Below, piece after piece: positions 7,154 through 13,843 of a stretch of DNA of 14,035 nucleotides (position 1 is its first letter; each line of letters opens with the position of its first letter). Location: NCBI GenBank assembly GCA_002428885.1, contig DIYE01000182.1, positions 1 to 14,035 of the forward strand, read 5' to 3'. The notes under the pieces are model-generated. The model was not told where the DNA came from. It saw only the letters and a list, made by a program, of their open reading frames with translations, and did not search any database. This DNA is from Alphaproteobacteria bacterium UBA6062. Its GTDB lineage: Bacteria; Pseudomonadota; Alphaproteobacteria; Sneathiellales; Sneathiellaceae. A program made the position numbers and the translations under genes.

Positions 7154-8482
7154 ATGAGTCTTACAGCAGCAATGTTTTCCGGCGTGTCCGGACTGGCAGC
7201 CCAATCCAGCGCCATGGGGATGATTTCCGACAACATCTCCAATGCAAATACGGTTGGCTATAAAGGCACCAAGGCCGTGTTCTCCACGCTGGTCACCGAA
7301 AGTGCCACAGCAACAACCTATACACCCGGCGGCGTGATCGTCCATCCGACGGCTCAGGTCGACAAACAAGGACTGGTAACCGCCTCCTCAAACAGCACCA
7401 ATATGGCCATTGCCGGTAATGGTTTCTTCGTGGTTCATACGCTTTCCGATCCGACACAGTCCGGCGGTAACTATCTGTTCACCCGGGCCGGGACTTTCGA
7501 GCCGGACGATGAGGGTCGCCTGAGGAACGCACAAGGTTACTATCTGCAGGGTTGGGAAATCGATGCTTCCGGCAATATTCCGACCAACCAGTCAGATCTT
7601 TCCGCGCTGCAGCCGGTTAACGTTTCAGGCTTGACCGGTAATGCGGAAGCGACATCCAATATCGGACTGAAGATCAATCTTCAGAAATCCCAGACATCCT
7701 TTGGTGCGGGTTATGTCGCCGGCAATATGGCCAACGGCACCACGCCTCCGCATTTCGTTCGATCTTTCCAGATCTATGACAGTGTCGGTGCTGCTCATTC
7801 AGTTACATTTAACTTCCTGAAAACAAGTACCGCTGCCGCACCGAATGAATGGACCCTTGAAATAACGGCAGATACAGATGCTGATGGTACTCAGGATGTT
7901 CTGTCAACCGAAACCGTTAATTTTAACACGGACGGTACGCTTGATTTATCTTCCGGTGCCACAACCCAGACCAATACTATCAGCATTCCCTGGGCCGCGG
8001 CCCTCGGTATTGACTCACCGCAAGTTGTCAACCTAGACTTTGGTTCAGATGATGAATCCGATGGCTTCACAAGCTTTGACGGCCCGCATGAGTTGGTATC
8101 CTCAGAAGTCAATGGTGCATTGTTCGGTGCCTTTAACTCCGTCTTTATTGACGAAGAAGGTAATGTGATCGCCAAGTTTGACAACGGTACCTCCCGCCAT
8201 ATCTACAGGATCCCGGTTGCAACCTTCCCGAATCCCAATGAAATGACGAATAAAGACGGTAATTCTTACGATGAATCTCCGGAATCCGGAACATTCACCC
8301 TGCGAGAGGCAACTCTGGGCGGCGCAGGCCGGATCATCTCCTCGGCGACGGAGGCTTCCACGGTTGATATTGCCGAAGAATTCACCCGTATGATCGTAAC
8401 TCAGCGCTCTTATTCAGCCGCCAGTAAAATTATTACAACGGCTGACGAGATGCTTGAAGAACTTATCCGAATTAAGCGATAA
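7154..8482 (+). CDS. flgE: Flagellar hook protein FlgE
   Basis: FlgE is the structural subunit of the extracellular hook, the universal joint between rod and filament. The protein has 442 residues, close to enteric FlgE (about 400) and clearly shorter than the Caulobacter hook protein (about 590). The N-terminal rod-class motif MFSGVSGLAAQSSAMGMISD with NISNANTVGYKG is at residues 7-38. The C-terminal motif, EFTRMIVTQRSYSAASKIIT followed by ADEML, lies within the last 45 residues. The middle holds a FlgE D2-type region with GNGFFVV and FTRAGTF. The AAGGAG ribosome site is strong, as fits a highly expressed structural gene. A 67-bp gap separates it from flgD and I see no clear promoter there, so it is probably read from the fliK promoter. 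A long inverted repeat begins about 20 bp after its stop codon. Confidence 0.95.
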   Translation: MSLTAAMFSGVSGLAAQSSAMGMISDNISNANTVGYKGTKAVFSTLVTESATATTYTPGGVIVHPTAQVDKQGLVTASSNSTNMAIAGNGFFVVHTLSDPTQSGGNYLFTRAGTFEPDDEGRLRNAQGYYLQGWEIDASGNIPTNQSDLSALQPVNVSGLTGNAEATSNIGLKINLQKSQTSFGAGYVAGNMANGTTPPHFVRSFQIYDSVGAAHSVTFNFLKTSTAAAPNEWTLEITADTDADGTQDVLSTETVNFNTDGTLDLSSGATTQTNTISIPWAAALGIDSPQVVNLDFGSDDESDGFTSFDGPHELVSSEVNGALFGAFNSVFIDEEGNVIAKFDNGTSRHIYRIPVATFPNPNEMTNKDGNSYDESPESGTFTLREATLGGAGRIISSATEASTVDIAEEFTRMIVTQRSYSAASKIITTADEMLEELIRIKR

Positions 8483-8502
8483 CACCTAACATATTGATTT
8501 AA

Positions 8503-8548
8503 TTTGTATTTCGTGATCATGAACGGCTATTTGATCACGAAATACAAA
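8503..8548. repeat. Perfect 17-bp inverted repeat (strong hairpin) after flgE
   Basis: TTTGTATTTCGTGATCA (8503-8519) and its exact reverse complement (8532-8548) flank a 12-base loop. Neither strand has a T-run after the stem, so it does not look like a standard Rho-independent terminator. It could still end or protect the 3' end of the flgE mRNA, or act as an operator for sciP. It lies 90 bp before the sciP ATG. Confidence 0.85.
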
Positions 8549-8562
8549 ATTAACCAATCTCT

Positions 8563-8578
8563 TTAGCGGTTTGTTAAA
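8563..8578 (+). promoter_or_regulatory. Possible CtrA box upstream of sciP
   Basis: TTAG-N7-TTAAA resembles the CtrA consensus TTAA-N7-TTAAC with two mismatches, at 8563-8566 and 8574-8578, about 60 bp before the sciP ATG. In Caulobacter sciP itself belongs to the CtrA circuit, which makes the position plausible. The match is weak. Confidence 0.3.
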
Positions 8579-8637
8579 TCAGCGCCGATACATTGTCCCT
8601 CAGAAGACGAGTTGAGTTGGAGCAAGGTAGCGCCAGA

Positions 8638-8937
8638 ATGCAGTCCCATACTGACATAAAAATCAGCCAGATTATTGGATTGGATGGAAAACCCATGACA
8701 ATCGAGGATCTGCCGCCCAAAAATACCAAGCGATGGGTTATTCGCCGCAAGGCGGAAGTCGTTGCTGCGGTTCGTGGCGGTCTGATCAGTCTTGATGATG
8801 CCTGTAATCGTTATAAACTGTCGGTTGAAGAATTTCTCTCCTGGCAGAAGGCAATCGATAAGCATGGGCTGCCCGGCCTGCGCACCACGCGGTTGCAGCA
8901 ATATAGACCGCCCGGCTTTCCTTCAAACGGAGACTAA
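8638..8937 (+). CDS. sciP: CtrA inhibitor SciP (DUF1153 family)
   Basis: SciP is a small helix-turn-helix protein that, in Caulobacter, binds CtrA at its promoters and blocks RNA polymerase recruitment, limiting CtrA-dependent genes to the right cell-cycle stage. This 99-residue protein carries the highly conserved family core: TKRWVIRRKAEVVAAVRGGL at 30-49, the DNA-binding segment around 51-72, and GLRTTRLQQYR at 80-90. I chose the ATG at 8638 because homologues begin about there. A TTG start at 8593 would add 15 residues with no family similarity. An AAGG ribosome site lies 10 bases upstream. The gene sits between the hook gene and fliF, an arrangement I recall from Caulobacter too, directly next to the CtrA-type promoter it would be expected to control. 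An intrinsic terminator follows 40 bp after the stop. Confidence 0.93.
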   Translation: MQSHTDIKISQIIGLDGKPMTIEDLPPKNTKRWVIRRKAEVVAAVRGGLISLDDACNRYKLSVEEFLSWQKAIDKHGLPGLRTTRLQQYRPPGFPSNGD

Positions 8938-8977
8938 TGGACGAGATAGTCTCTTTTTCAATCCGAAAATCTTAACG

Positions 8978-9006
8978 AACCCGGTGAGTTTTCATCGGGT
9001 TTTTTT
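8978..9006 (+). terminator. Intrinsic terminator after sciP
   Basis: ACCCGGTGA (8979-8987) pairs with TCATCGGGT (8992-9000) to give a 9-bp stem with one G-T pair and a 4-base loop, followed by a run of seven T residues. It isolates sciP from the fliF operon. Confidence 0.88.
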
Positions 9007-9065
9007 GTTGTATTTTATTTTTCTAATTCAAAGACTTACCTAAATAGGCAATTTTTTCCGCTTAC

Positions 9066-9082
9066 CCGGCAATTATTGCCGG
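9066..9082. promoter_or_regulatory. Palindrome upstream of fliF, probable FlbD (ftr-type) operator
   Basis: CCGGCAATTATTGCCGG is a dyad with perfect 7-bp arms and a 3-bp centre. In Caulobacter FlbD represses fliF by binding a GC-rich dyad at its promoter, and flbD is the last visible gene of this operon. The site lies 3 bp upstream of a CtrA-like box, so autoregulatory repression is likely. The FlbD assignment is by position and general resemblance, not by a consensus I could check. Confidence 0.6.
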
Positions 9083-9085
9083 TTG

Positions 9086-9102
9086 TTAACGTTCTGTTTA
9101 TC
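9086..9102 (+). promoter_or_regulatory. CtrA-like box in the fliF promoter
   Basis: TTAA (9086-9089), seven bases, then TTTATC (9097-9102) resembles TTAA-N7-TTAAC. The second half lies about 70 bp before the chosen fliF start. If it overlaps the -35 region, as at class II flagellar promoters in Caulobacter, transcription would begin near 9130. I see no convincing -10 hexamer. Confidence 0.45.
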
Positions 9103-9171
9103 AAGTCACACTAAATTCAGTTCACAGAAGGATTGCAGTCCAACCCGTTTTTTTTGCTTATAGGTGCCTGT

Positions 9172-10893
9172 GTGAACGGTCTTAACCAACTTCTTCAAAG
9201 CCTCGGAACAGTCAGGCTTGCTATCTTAGGTTCTGTCGCAATTGGTTTGATCGCCCTCATTATGTTTATGGCGACAAGGATAAGCAGCTCCGACTTTTCC
9301 CTGCTCTACGGCAATCTGGAGCCTGAAGATTCCGGTGCAGTCGTCACCAAGCTTGAAGCCCTGAATATCCCTTATGAGCTAAAAAACAACGGACGCAATA
9401 TTATGGTTCCGTCCGACCAGGTTTCGAAAGCCAGATTACAGATGGCTCAGGACGGCGTTCCCAACGGTGGCTCCGTAGGATATGAGATCTTTGACAGTTC
9501 CGACACCTTTGGCACCACCAGCTTTGTACAAAATGTTAATCTGATCCGTGCCCTTGAAGGAGAACTTGCCAGGACCATCCGGGCCCTCAAAAATGTTTCT
9601 TCTGCACGGGTTCATCTTGTTTTACCCAAGCGGGAAGTCTTCAGCCGTGAAAAACGGGAAGCAACGGCTTCCATTGCCCTCAAACTGCAAGGTCGCCTGA
9701 CGGAAGACCAGGTTTCGGCCATTCAATATCTGGTCGCCGCTGCAGTTCCGACGCTGGATCCCACTCGTATTTCCGTTGTCGATGATCGGGGTAACCTCCT
9801 CGCACGCGGCGATGGGGAAGAGAACACCGGTAAAGGCATCGGCAGCAAAACCGATTATCTGCGAATTACCCATGAAAACCGCTTAAAAGAACAAATCGAG
9901 TCGCTTCTTGAAAAATCCCTCGGTAAAGGGAATGTGCGGGCTGAGGTCAGCGCCCTTATGGATTTCGATCAAAAGACCGTCCAGTCAGAAACCTATAATC
10001 CCGATGGTCAGGTCGTTCGTTCTACGCAGACAGTCGAAGAATCCAGTTCTTCCAATGAAGGCTCAAACGGACAAGACGGCACAGTGACGGTCGCCAACAA
10101 CCTGCCGGAAGCACAGGGTGCCGATGCTGGCGGAAACTCCAGCCAGAATGCGGCTAACCGCACAGAAGAAACCGTCAATTACGAAATTTCCAAAACCGTC
10201 ACCACGGAAGTACGGGAAGCCGGTCTTATCCAACGCCTGACCGTTGCCGTTCTGGTCAACGGACGGGCAGCGGTCGATGCAGAAGGAAAAACCACATACG
10301 AGCCCCTTGATAACGCCGCGATCGAACAGATTGCAACTCTGGTCAAATCAGCTATTGGCTTTAGTGAGGAGCGGGGTGACATCGTTGAAGTTGTCAATAT
10401 GCCCTTCGTCCAGATTGCTGAAGAAGCAATCGCCGGGGATCCCGCCGAAGAGGAAATCTTCATGGGCCTTAACAAGGCTGATCTTTTCAAGATGGGTGAA
10501 ATGGCGGTTCTTGCCATCGTCGCCGTCCTGGCTTTGCTTCTGGTCGTACGTCCCCTCCTCAATCGTGCCCTTAACATTGACAGCAGTGCCGATGCCCTGA
10601 TTGGCGCGGATGGCGGCATGGGTGCCCTGGCCGGTGCCGTTCCCGGTGCCACGGCAGCCTTGCCGGGCGGCGCGATAGCCGCCGGCGGCGAAGGCGGCGG
10701 CGCTATCATGGGACCGGACGGAGAAACGCCTATTCAATCAGAAACCCTGACCGAACTGGATGAAATGATCGACATGGCAAAAGTGGAAGGCCAGGTCAAA
10801 ACATCCGCCCTCAAAAAGGTTGGTGAGATCATCGATAAACATCCGGACGAAGCGGTCGCTATCGTCAGAAGCTGGCTCTATCAGGATAACTAA
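9172..10893 (+). CDS. fliF: Flagellar MS-ring protein FliF
   Basis: FliF builds the MS ring in the inner membrane, the platform for the rotor and export gate. The 573-residue form fits the family. Transmembrane helices lie at about 16-35 and 443-462. Between them is the YscJ/FliF ring-building region (about 38-205, with QMAQDGVPNGGSVGYEIFD and SARVHLVLPKREVF) and a second domain to about 430. The C-terminal FliG-binding tail (526-573) reads LTELDEMIDMAKVEGQVK and onward, ending SWLYQDN. Residues 478-518 are an unusual Gly/Ala-rich linker. I prefer the GTG at 9172, preceded by AGGTG, because homologues begin with a short MNxLLQSL-like helix. The frame stays open up to a TTG at 9133, but the AGAAGGA there touches the codon with no spacer. 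First gene of the rotor operon. Confidence 0.95.
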   Translation: MNGLNQLLQSLGTVRLAILGSVAIGLIALIMFMATRISSSDFSLLYGNLEPEDSGAVVTKLEALNIPYELKNNGRNIMVPSDQVSKARLQMAQDGVPNGGSVGYEIFDSSDTFGTTSFVQNVNLIRALEGELARTIRALKNVSSARVHLVLPKREVFSREKREATASIALKLQGRLTEDQVSAIQYLVAAAVPTLDPTRISVVDDRGNLLARGDGEENTGKGIGSKTDYLRITHENRLKEQIESLLEKSLGKGNVRAEVSALMDFDQKTVQSETYNPDGQVVRSTQTVEESSSSNEGSNGQDGTVTVANNLPEAQGADAGGNSSQNAANRTEETVNYEISKTVTTEVREAGLIQRLTVAVLVNGRAAVDAEGKTTYEPLDNAAIEQIATLVKSAIGFSEERGDIVEVVNMPFVQIAEEAIAGDPAEEEIFMGLNKADLFKMGEMAVLAIVAVLALLLVVRPLLNRALNIDSSADALIGADGGMGALAGAVPGATAALPGGAIAAGGEGGGAIMGPDGETPIQSETLTELDEMIDMAKVEGQVKTSALKKVGEIIDKHPDEAVAIVRSWLYQDN

Positions 10894-10908
10894 TTCAGGA
10901 CGCGTAAC

Positions 10909-11922
10909 ATGGCAGTAACCGATCTTAAACAACTCTCAGGTCCCGATAAGGCCGCCGTTCTGATGCTGGCCCTGGGTGAAGAACATTCTTCAGCCATCTG
11001 GGGTCGTCTGGATGAAGAGGAAATCAAGGAAGTTTCCCAGGCCATGTCCACATTGGGAACGGTTCCGGCAGAGGTCATGGAAGCCCTGTTCATGGAATTC
11101 GCCGGCAGTATCTCGTCGACCGGCAATCTGATCGGTAACTATGAAGCGACGGAGCGCCTGCTTCTGAAAGCCCTGCCGAGCGATAAGGTTGAAGGGATCA
11201 TGGAGGAAATCCGCGGTCCGGCCGGTCGCACCATGTGGGATAAACTGGCAAATGTGAATGAAGCTGTTCTGGCTAATTACCTGAAAAATGAATATCCACA
11301 GACGGTTGCTGTGGTGATGAGCAAAATTACACCGGATCACGCCGCTAAAGTTCTGGCGACCCTGCCGGAAGATTTTTCACTGGAAGTCGTCAACAGAATG
11401 CTACAGATGGAATCTGTGCAAAAAGAGGTTCTCGACAAGATCGAGGATACCCTGCGCAGTGAATTCATGAGCAATCTGGCAAAAACCAGCAAGGCCGACA
11501 GTCACGAACTCATGGCCGATATTTTCAACAATTTCGACCGCAATACTGAAGGACGCTTTATCGCCGCTTTGGAAGAGAGAAACAGAGACAGTGCAGAAAA
11601 AATCAAGGCCCTGATGTTCACATTCGAGGATCTGCTGAAACTGGATCCGGCTGGCGTTCAAACCCTTCTAAGAAGTGCAGATAAGGATCGCCTGGGTATC
11701 TGTCTCAAGGGTGCATCCGATGCGGTGCGGGATCTGTTCTTTACGAATATGTCTGAGCGGGCGGCGAAAATCCTGCGCGAGGATATGGAAGCCATGGGAC
11801 CGGTTCGCCTGAAAGATGTGGATGAAGCCCAGATGGAAATTGTCAATGTTGCCAAGGATCTCGCCGATAAGGGCGAAATCATGCTTGCCGATAGCGGCGG
11901 CGACGATGAGCTGGTTTACTAG
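10909..11922 (+). CDS. fliG: Flagellar motor switch protein FliG
   Basis: FliG sits on the cytoplasmic face of the MS ring and transmits stator force to the rotor. It has 337 residues, the usual length. The N-terminal domain (about 1-100) begins LKQLSGPDKAAVLMLALGEE. The middle domain carries the FliM-contact motif as EYPQ at 128-131, where most relatives have EHPQ. The C-terminal torque domain contains MFTFEDLLKLD (236-246), CLKGASDAVRDLFFTNMSER (265-284) and the GPVRLKDVDEAQ segment (297-308), with the charged residues that face the stator. It ends in an acidic tail, GGDDELVY. The ATG at 10909 follows fliF by 15 bp with an AGGA site. Its partners FliF and FliN and a stator protein are in the same operon. 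Confidence 0.96.
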   Translation: MAVTDLKQLSGPDKAAVLMLALGEEHSSAIWGRLDEEEIKEVSQAMSTLGTVPAEVMEALFMEFAGSISSTGNLIGNYEATERLLLKALPSDKVEGIMEEIRGPAGRTMWDKLANVNEAVLANYLKNEYPQTVAVVMSKITPDHAAKVLATLPEDFSLEVVNRMLQMESVQKEVLDKIEDTLRSEFMSNLAKTSKADSHELMADIFNNFDRNTEGRFIAALEERNRDSAEKIKALMFTFEDLLKLDPAGVQTLLRSADKDRLGICLKGASDAVRDLFFTNMSERAAKILREDMEAMGPVRLKDVDEAQMEIVNVAKDLADKGEIMLADSGGDDELVY

Positions 11923-11934
11923 GATCTTTCGCAC

Positions 11935-12603
11935 ATGAATGCCAATTCCAAATTCCTGTTCGATACCGAGTTCGGTGCCGCATCCGTTCCTTTGAAGAAA
12001 AAGGACGAAGAACCGCCGGCCCCTCCTCTCGTCTATTCGGAAGAGGACAAAGCAGCTTTTTGTGACGAAGCCCGTCAGGCAGGTTTCGCTGAAGGTCAGG
12101 CTCAAGCCATGGGAGGGATAGAAGCGTCCCTTACCCAGATCCTGGATAGCATGAACGCACAACTGCAGCAATTGAGCCAAATACATGACGGCCAGCTTGG
12201 GAACCTGAAATGTGAGGCAGCCAGCCTCGCCTTTGCCATCGCCGACAAGTTGGCTCCTGCTCTGATCGCGCGCCAGCCGGAAGCAGAGGTCCTCAAGATG
12301 GTTGAAGAATGCCTTGCCGACTTGCATGACGAACCGCGCATTGTCGTCCGGGCAAGCGAACCTGTCTGTTCTGCCCTGTCGGAAAAAATCGACAGGCTCA
12401 CACAGTCAACAGGTTTCCAGGGAAATGTGATCCTGTTACCGGACGATACCAAAACAGATAGCGATTGCCGTATTGAATGGGCTGACGGCGGAGTGGAACG
12501 TGAGCTGGAAGACACGCAAAAGAAAGTAAATGACATTGTTGACCGATTTATCCGCTCTTCCGGTAGCGGTACGGAAACACATCAGGATTTAGATCCGGTC
12601 TAA
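11935..12603 (+). CDS. fliH: FliH-like flagellar export regulator (FlbE type)
   Basis: FliH binds the export ATPase FliI, holds it in check and links it to the C ring through FliN. This 222-residue protein is placed here mainly by operon position, between fliG and fliN, as with Caulobacter flbE. Supporting features are a Glu/Ala/Gln-rich helical segment starting EARQAGFAEGQAQAMGG (about 44-60) with the AxxxGxxxG-like pattern of FliH, a predicted long helix to about 110, and a C-terminal half with RIVVRASEPV (about 134-143). A DCRIEWADGGVERELED block follows near 181-197, matching the conserved CRIEWxxGGxxR ending of FliH/YscL proteins. The N-terminus is short and Pro-rich (EEPPAPPL). The ATG at 11935 has an AGGAT site overlapping the fliG stop, suggesting translational coupling. 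Confidence 0.85.
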   Translation: MNANSKFLFDTEFGAASVPLKKKDEEPPAPPLVYSEEDKAAFCDEARQAGFAEGQAQAMGGIEASLTQILDSMNAQLQQLSQIHDGQLGNLKCEAASLAFAIADKLAPALIARQPEAEVLKMVEECLADLHDEPRIVVRASEPVCSALSEKIDRLTQSTGFQGNVILLPDDTKTDSDCRIEWADGGVERELEDTQKKVNDIVDRFIRSSGSGTETHQDLDPV

Positions 12604-12627
12604 ACCGGAGAGTATAGGAGAAAAAAC

Positions 12628-13041
12628 GTGGCAGATAATGAAGATCTGGAGCTGGATGAGCTCACTGCCGATGGCGCAGCAGACGCAACAGAAGAAGCGG
12701 ATGCCGACACCGATGCAGCCGGTGGAGAAGGCGCTGAGGGCGGAGAGCAACAGGCAACTGAAACGGTCAACGAAGATTCTGAAATCTCCCGGACAGCAGC
12801 TGACCTGGAAGCAGTCTTTGATATTCCGGTTCATGTCTCCGCTGTTCTCGGTAAGTCCCGCATGCAGGTCAGCCAGTTGCTGAAGCTGGGCCGCGGTGCC
12901 GTTGTCGAACTGGATCGCAAGGTCGGTGAAGCCATTGATATTTATGTCAACAATCGATTGGTTGCCCGTGGGGAAGTTGTTGTCGTTGAAGACAGGCTAG
13001 GCGTAACCATGACGGAAATCATCAAGTCGGATCGCCGCTAG
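12628..13041 (+). CDS. fliN: Flagellar motor switch protein FliN
   Basis: FliN forms the lower part of the C ring, needed for rotor switching and for docking FliH-FliI. The protein is 137 residues. The C-terminal SpoA domain (about 60-136) is clear: FDIPVHVSAVLGKSRMQVSQ, then LLKLGRGAVVELDRKVGEAI and VARGEVVVVEDRLGVTMTEI. The first 55 residues are a highly acidic Ala/Glu/Asp-rich extension of low complexity, common in FliN. Translation starts at a GTG at 12628 with a strong AGGAG site 7 bases away. It follows fliH by 24 bp, and the stator gene begins 9 bp after its stop. Confidence 0.95.
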   Translation: MADNEDLELDELTADGAADATEEADADTDAAGGEGAEGGEQQATETVNEDSEISRTAADLEAVFDIPVHVSAVLGKSRMQVSQLLKLGRGAVVELDRKVGEAIDIYVNNRLVARGEVVVVEDRLGVTMTEIIKSDRR

Positions 13042-13050
13042 GAAGCCAGT

Positions 13051-13824
13051 ATGAATCTCGATTTTGCAACTCTTTTCGGACTGTTTGGTAGTTTTGCCGT
13101 TGTAACGGCAGCCGTTGTCGTTGGCGGATCTGTGACAGCTTTTTATAATCTGCCATCTGTACTGATTGTTCTGGGCGGGACATTCCTGGTCACAACCATG
13201 AGCTTTTCCCTGTCCGAAATCCTGCGCTCTCAGAAACTGATTGCCCGGACCCTGTTCAGCAGCGATCGAAAATCCGATGAAATCGCTTATGACATGCTGG
13301 AACTGGCAGAGAAATGCCGCGGGAAAGGTGTTCTACATCTTCAAAACCACATTCAAAAACTGGCCCCCGACAGCTTCCAGAGCAAAGCTCTGCAGTTGGT
13401 CGTGGACGGTTTGCCCGCTGATGATGTGAACCGTATTCTGCAAACAGATCTCAGTGGCATGATGGCTCGCCACTCCTCATCCGCCGGCATTCTGCATCGG
13501 GCCGCAGAAGTGGCTCCCGCCATGGGACTGATCGGCACCCTTGTTGGATTGGTTCAGATGCTCAGCAATCTGAACGATCCGAGCACAATCGGTCCGGCCA
13601 TGGCTGTAGCCCTGCTGACCACTTTCTATGGGGCCGTCCTGGCCAATATGTTCTTCAGTCCACTTGCTTCCAAGCTTGAGCGTAATTCTGCTGAAGAAGT
13701 CCTTTCAAGCCGTATCTACATTGCCGGCGCGACCTCAATCGGTCGTCAGGAAAATCCGCGCCGCCTTGAAATGGTACTCAATACATTGCTGCCGCCGGAC
13801 GAACGCGTGCAGTTCTATAATTAA
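13051..13824 (+). CDS. MotA/PomA-type stator channel subunit
   Basis: This 257-residue protein belongs to the MotA/TolQ/ExbB ion-channel family, and its sequence is closest in style to PomA (sodium-type stators). Four membrane helices are expected, at about 7-27, 33-51, 150-172 and 182-204, with a cytoplasmic loop at about 55-145. Helix 3 carries VAPAMGLIGTLVGLVQMLSN, including the conserved Pro156 and Thr163, and helix 4 carries IGPAMAVALLTTFYGAVLAN. In the loop the conserved basic residue is present (Arg90), but the acidic residue that pairs with FliG (MotA E98, PomA E96) aligns with Gln98. The start has an AGGAA site overlapping the fliN stop. No motB/pomB partner is visible in the window. 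It could be the motor stator or a specialised paralogue. I leave the symbol empty because motA and pomA cannot be told apart here. Confidence 0.9.
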   Translation: MNLDFATLFGLFGSFAVVTAAVVVGGSVTAFYNLPSVLIVLGGTFLVTTMSFSLSEILRSQKLIARTLFSSDRKSDEIAYDMLELAEKCRGKGVLHLQNHIQKLAPDSFQSKALQLVVDGLPADDVNRILQTDLSGMMARHSSSAGILHRAAEVAPAMGLIGTLVGLVQMLSNLNDPSTIGPAMAVALLTTFYGAVLANMFFSPLASKLERNSAEEVLSSRIYIAGATSIGRQENPRRLEMVLNTLLPPDERVQFYN

Positions 13825-13843
13825 GTTGTAGGAGAGTAAGCAG

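Noticed and set aside
8503..8548. Calling the long inverted repeat a Rho-independent terminator
   Set aside because: The stem is followed by A/T-mixed sequence without a T-run on either strand.
8593..8637. TTG start extending SciP by 15 residues
   Set aside because: No ribosome site at proper spacing and no family similarity in the added residues; the ATG at 8638 fits homologues.
10179..10709. 176-codon minus-strand frame rich in Ala, Pro, Arg and Ser
   Set aside because: Antisense shadow of fliF; the composition reflects the Gly/Ala-rich linker read backwards.
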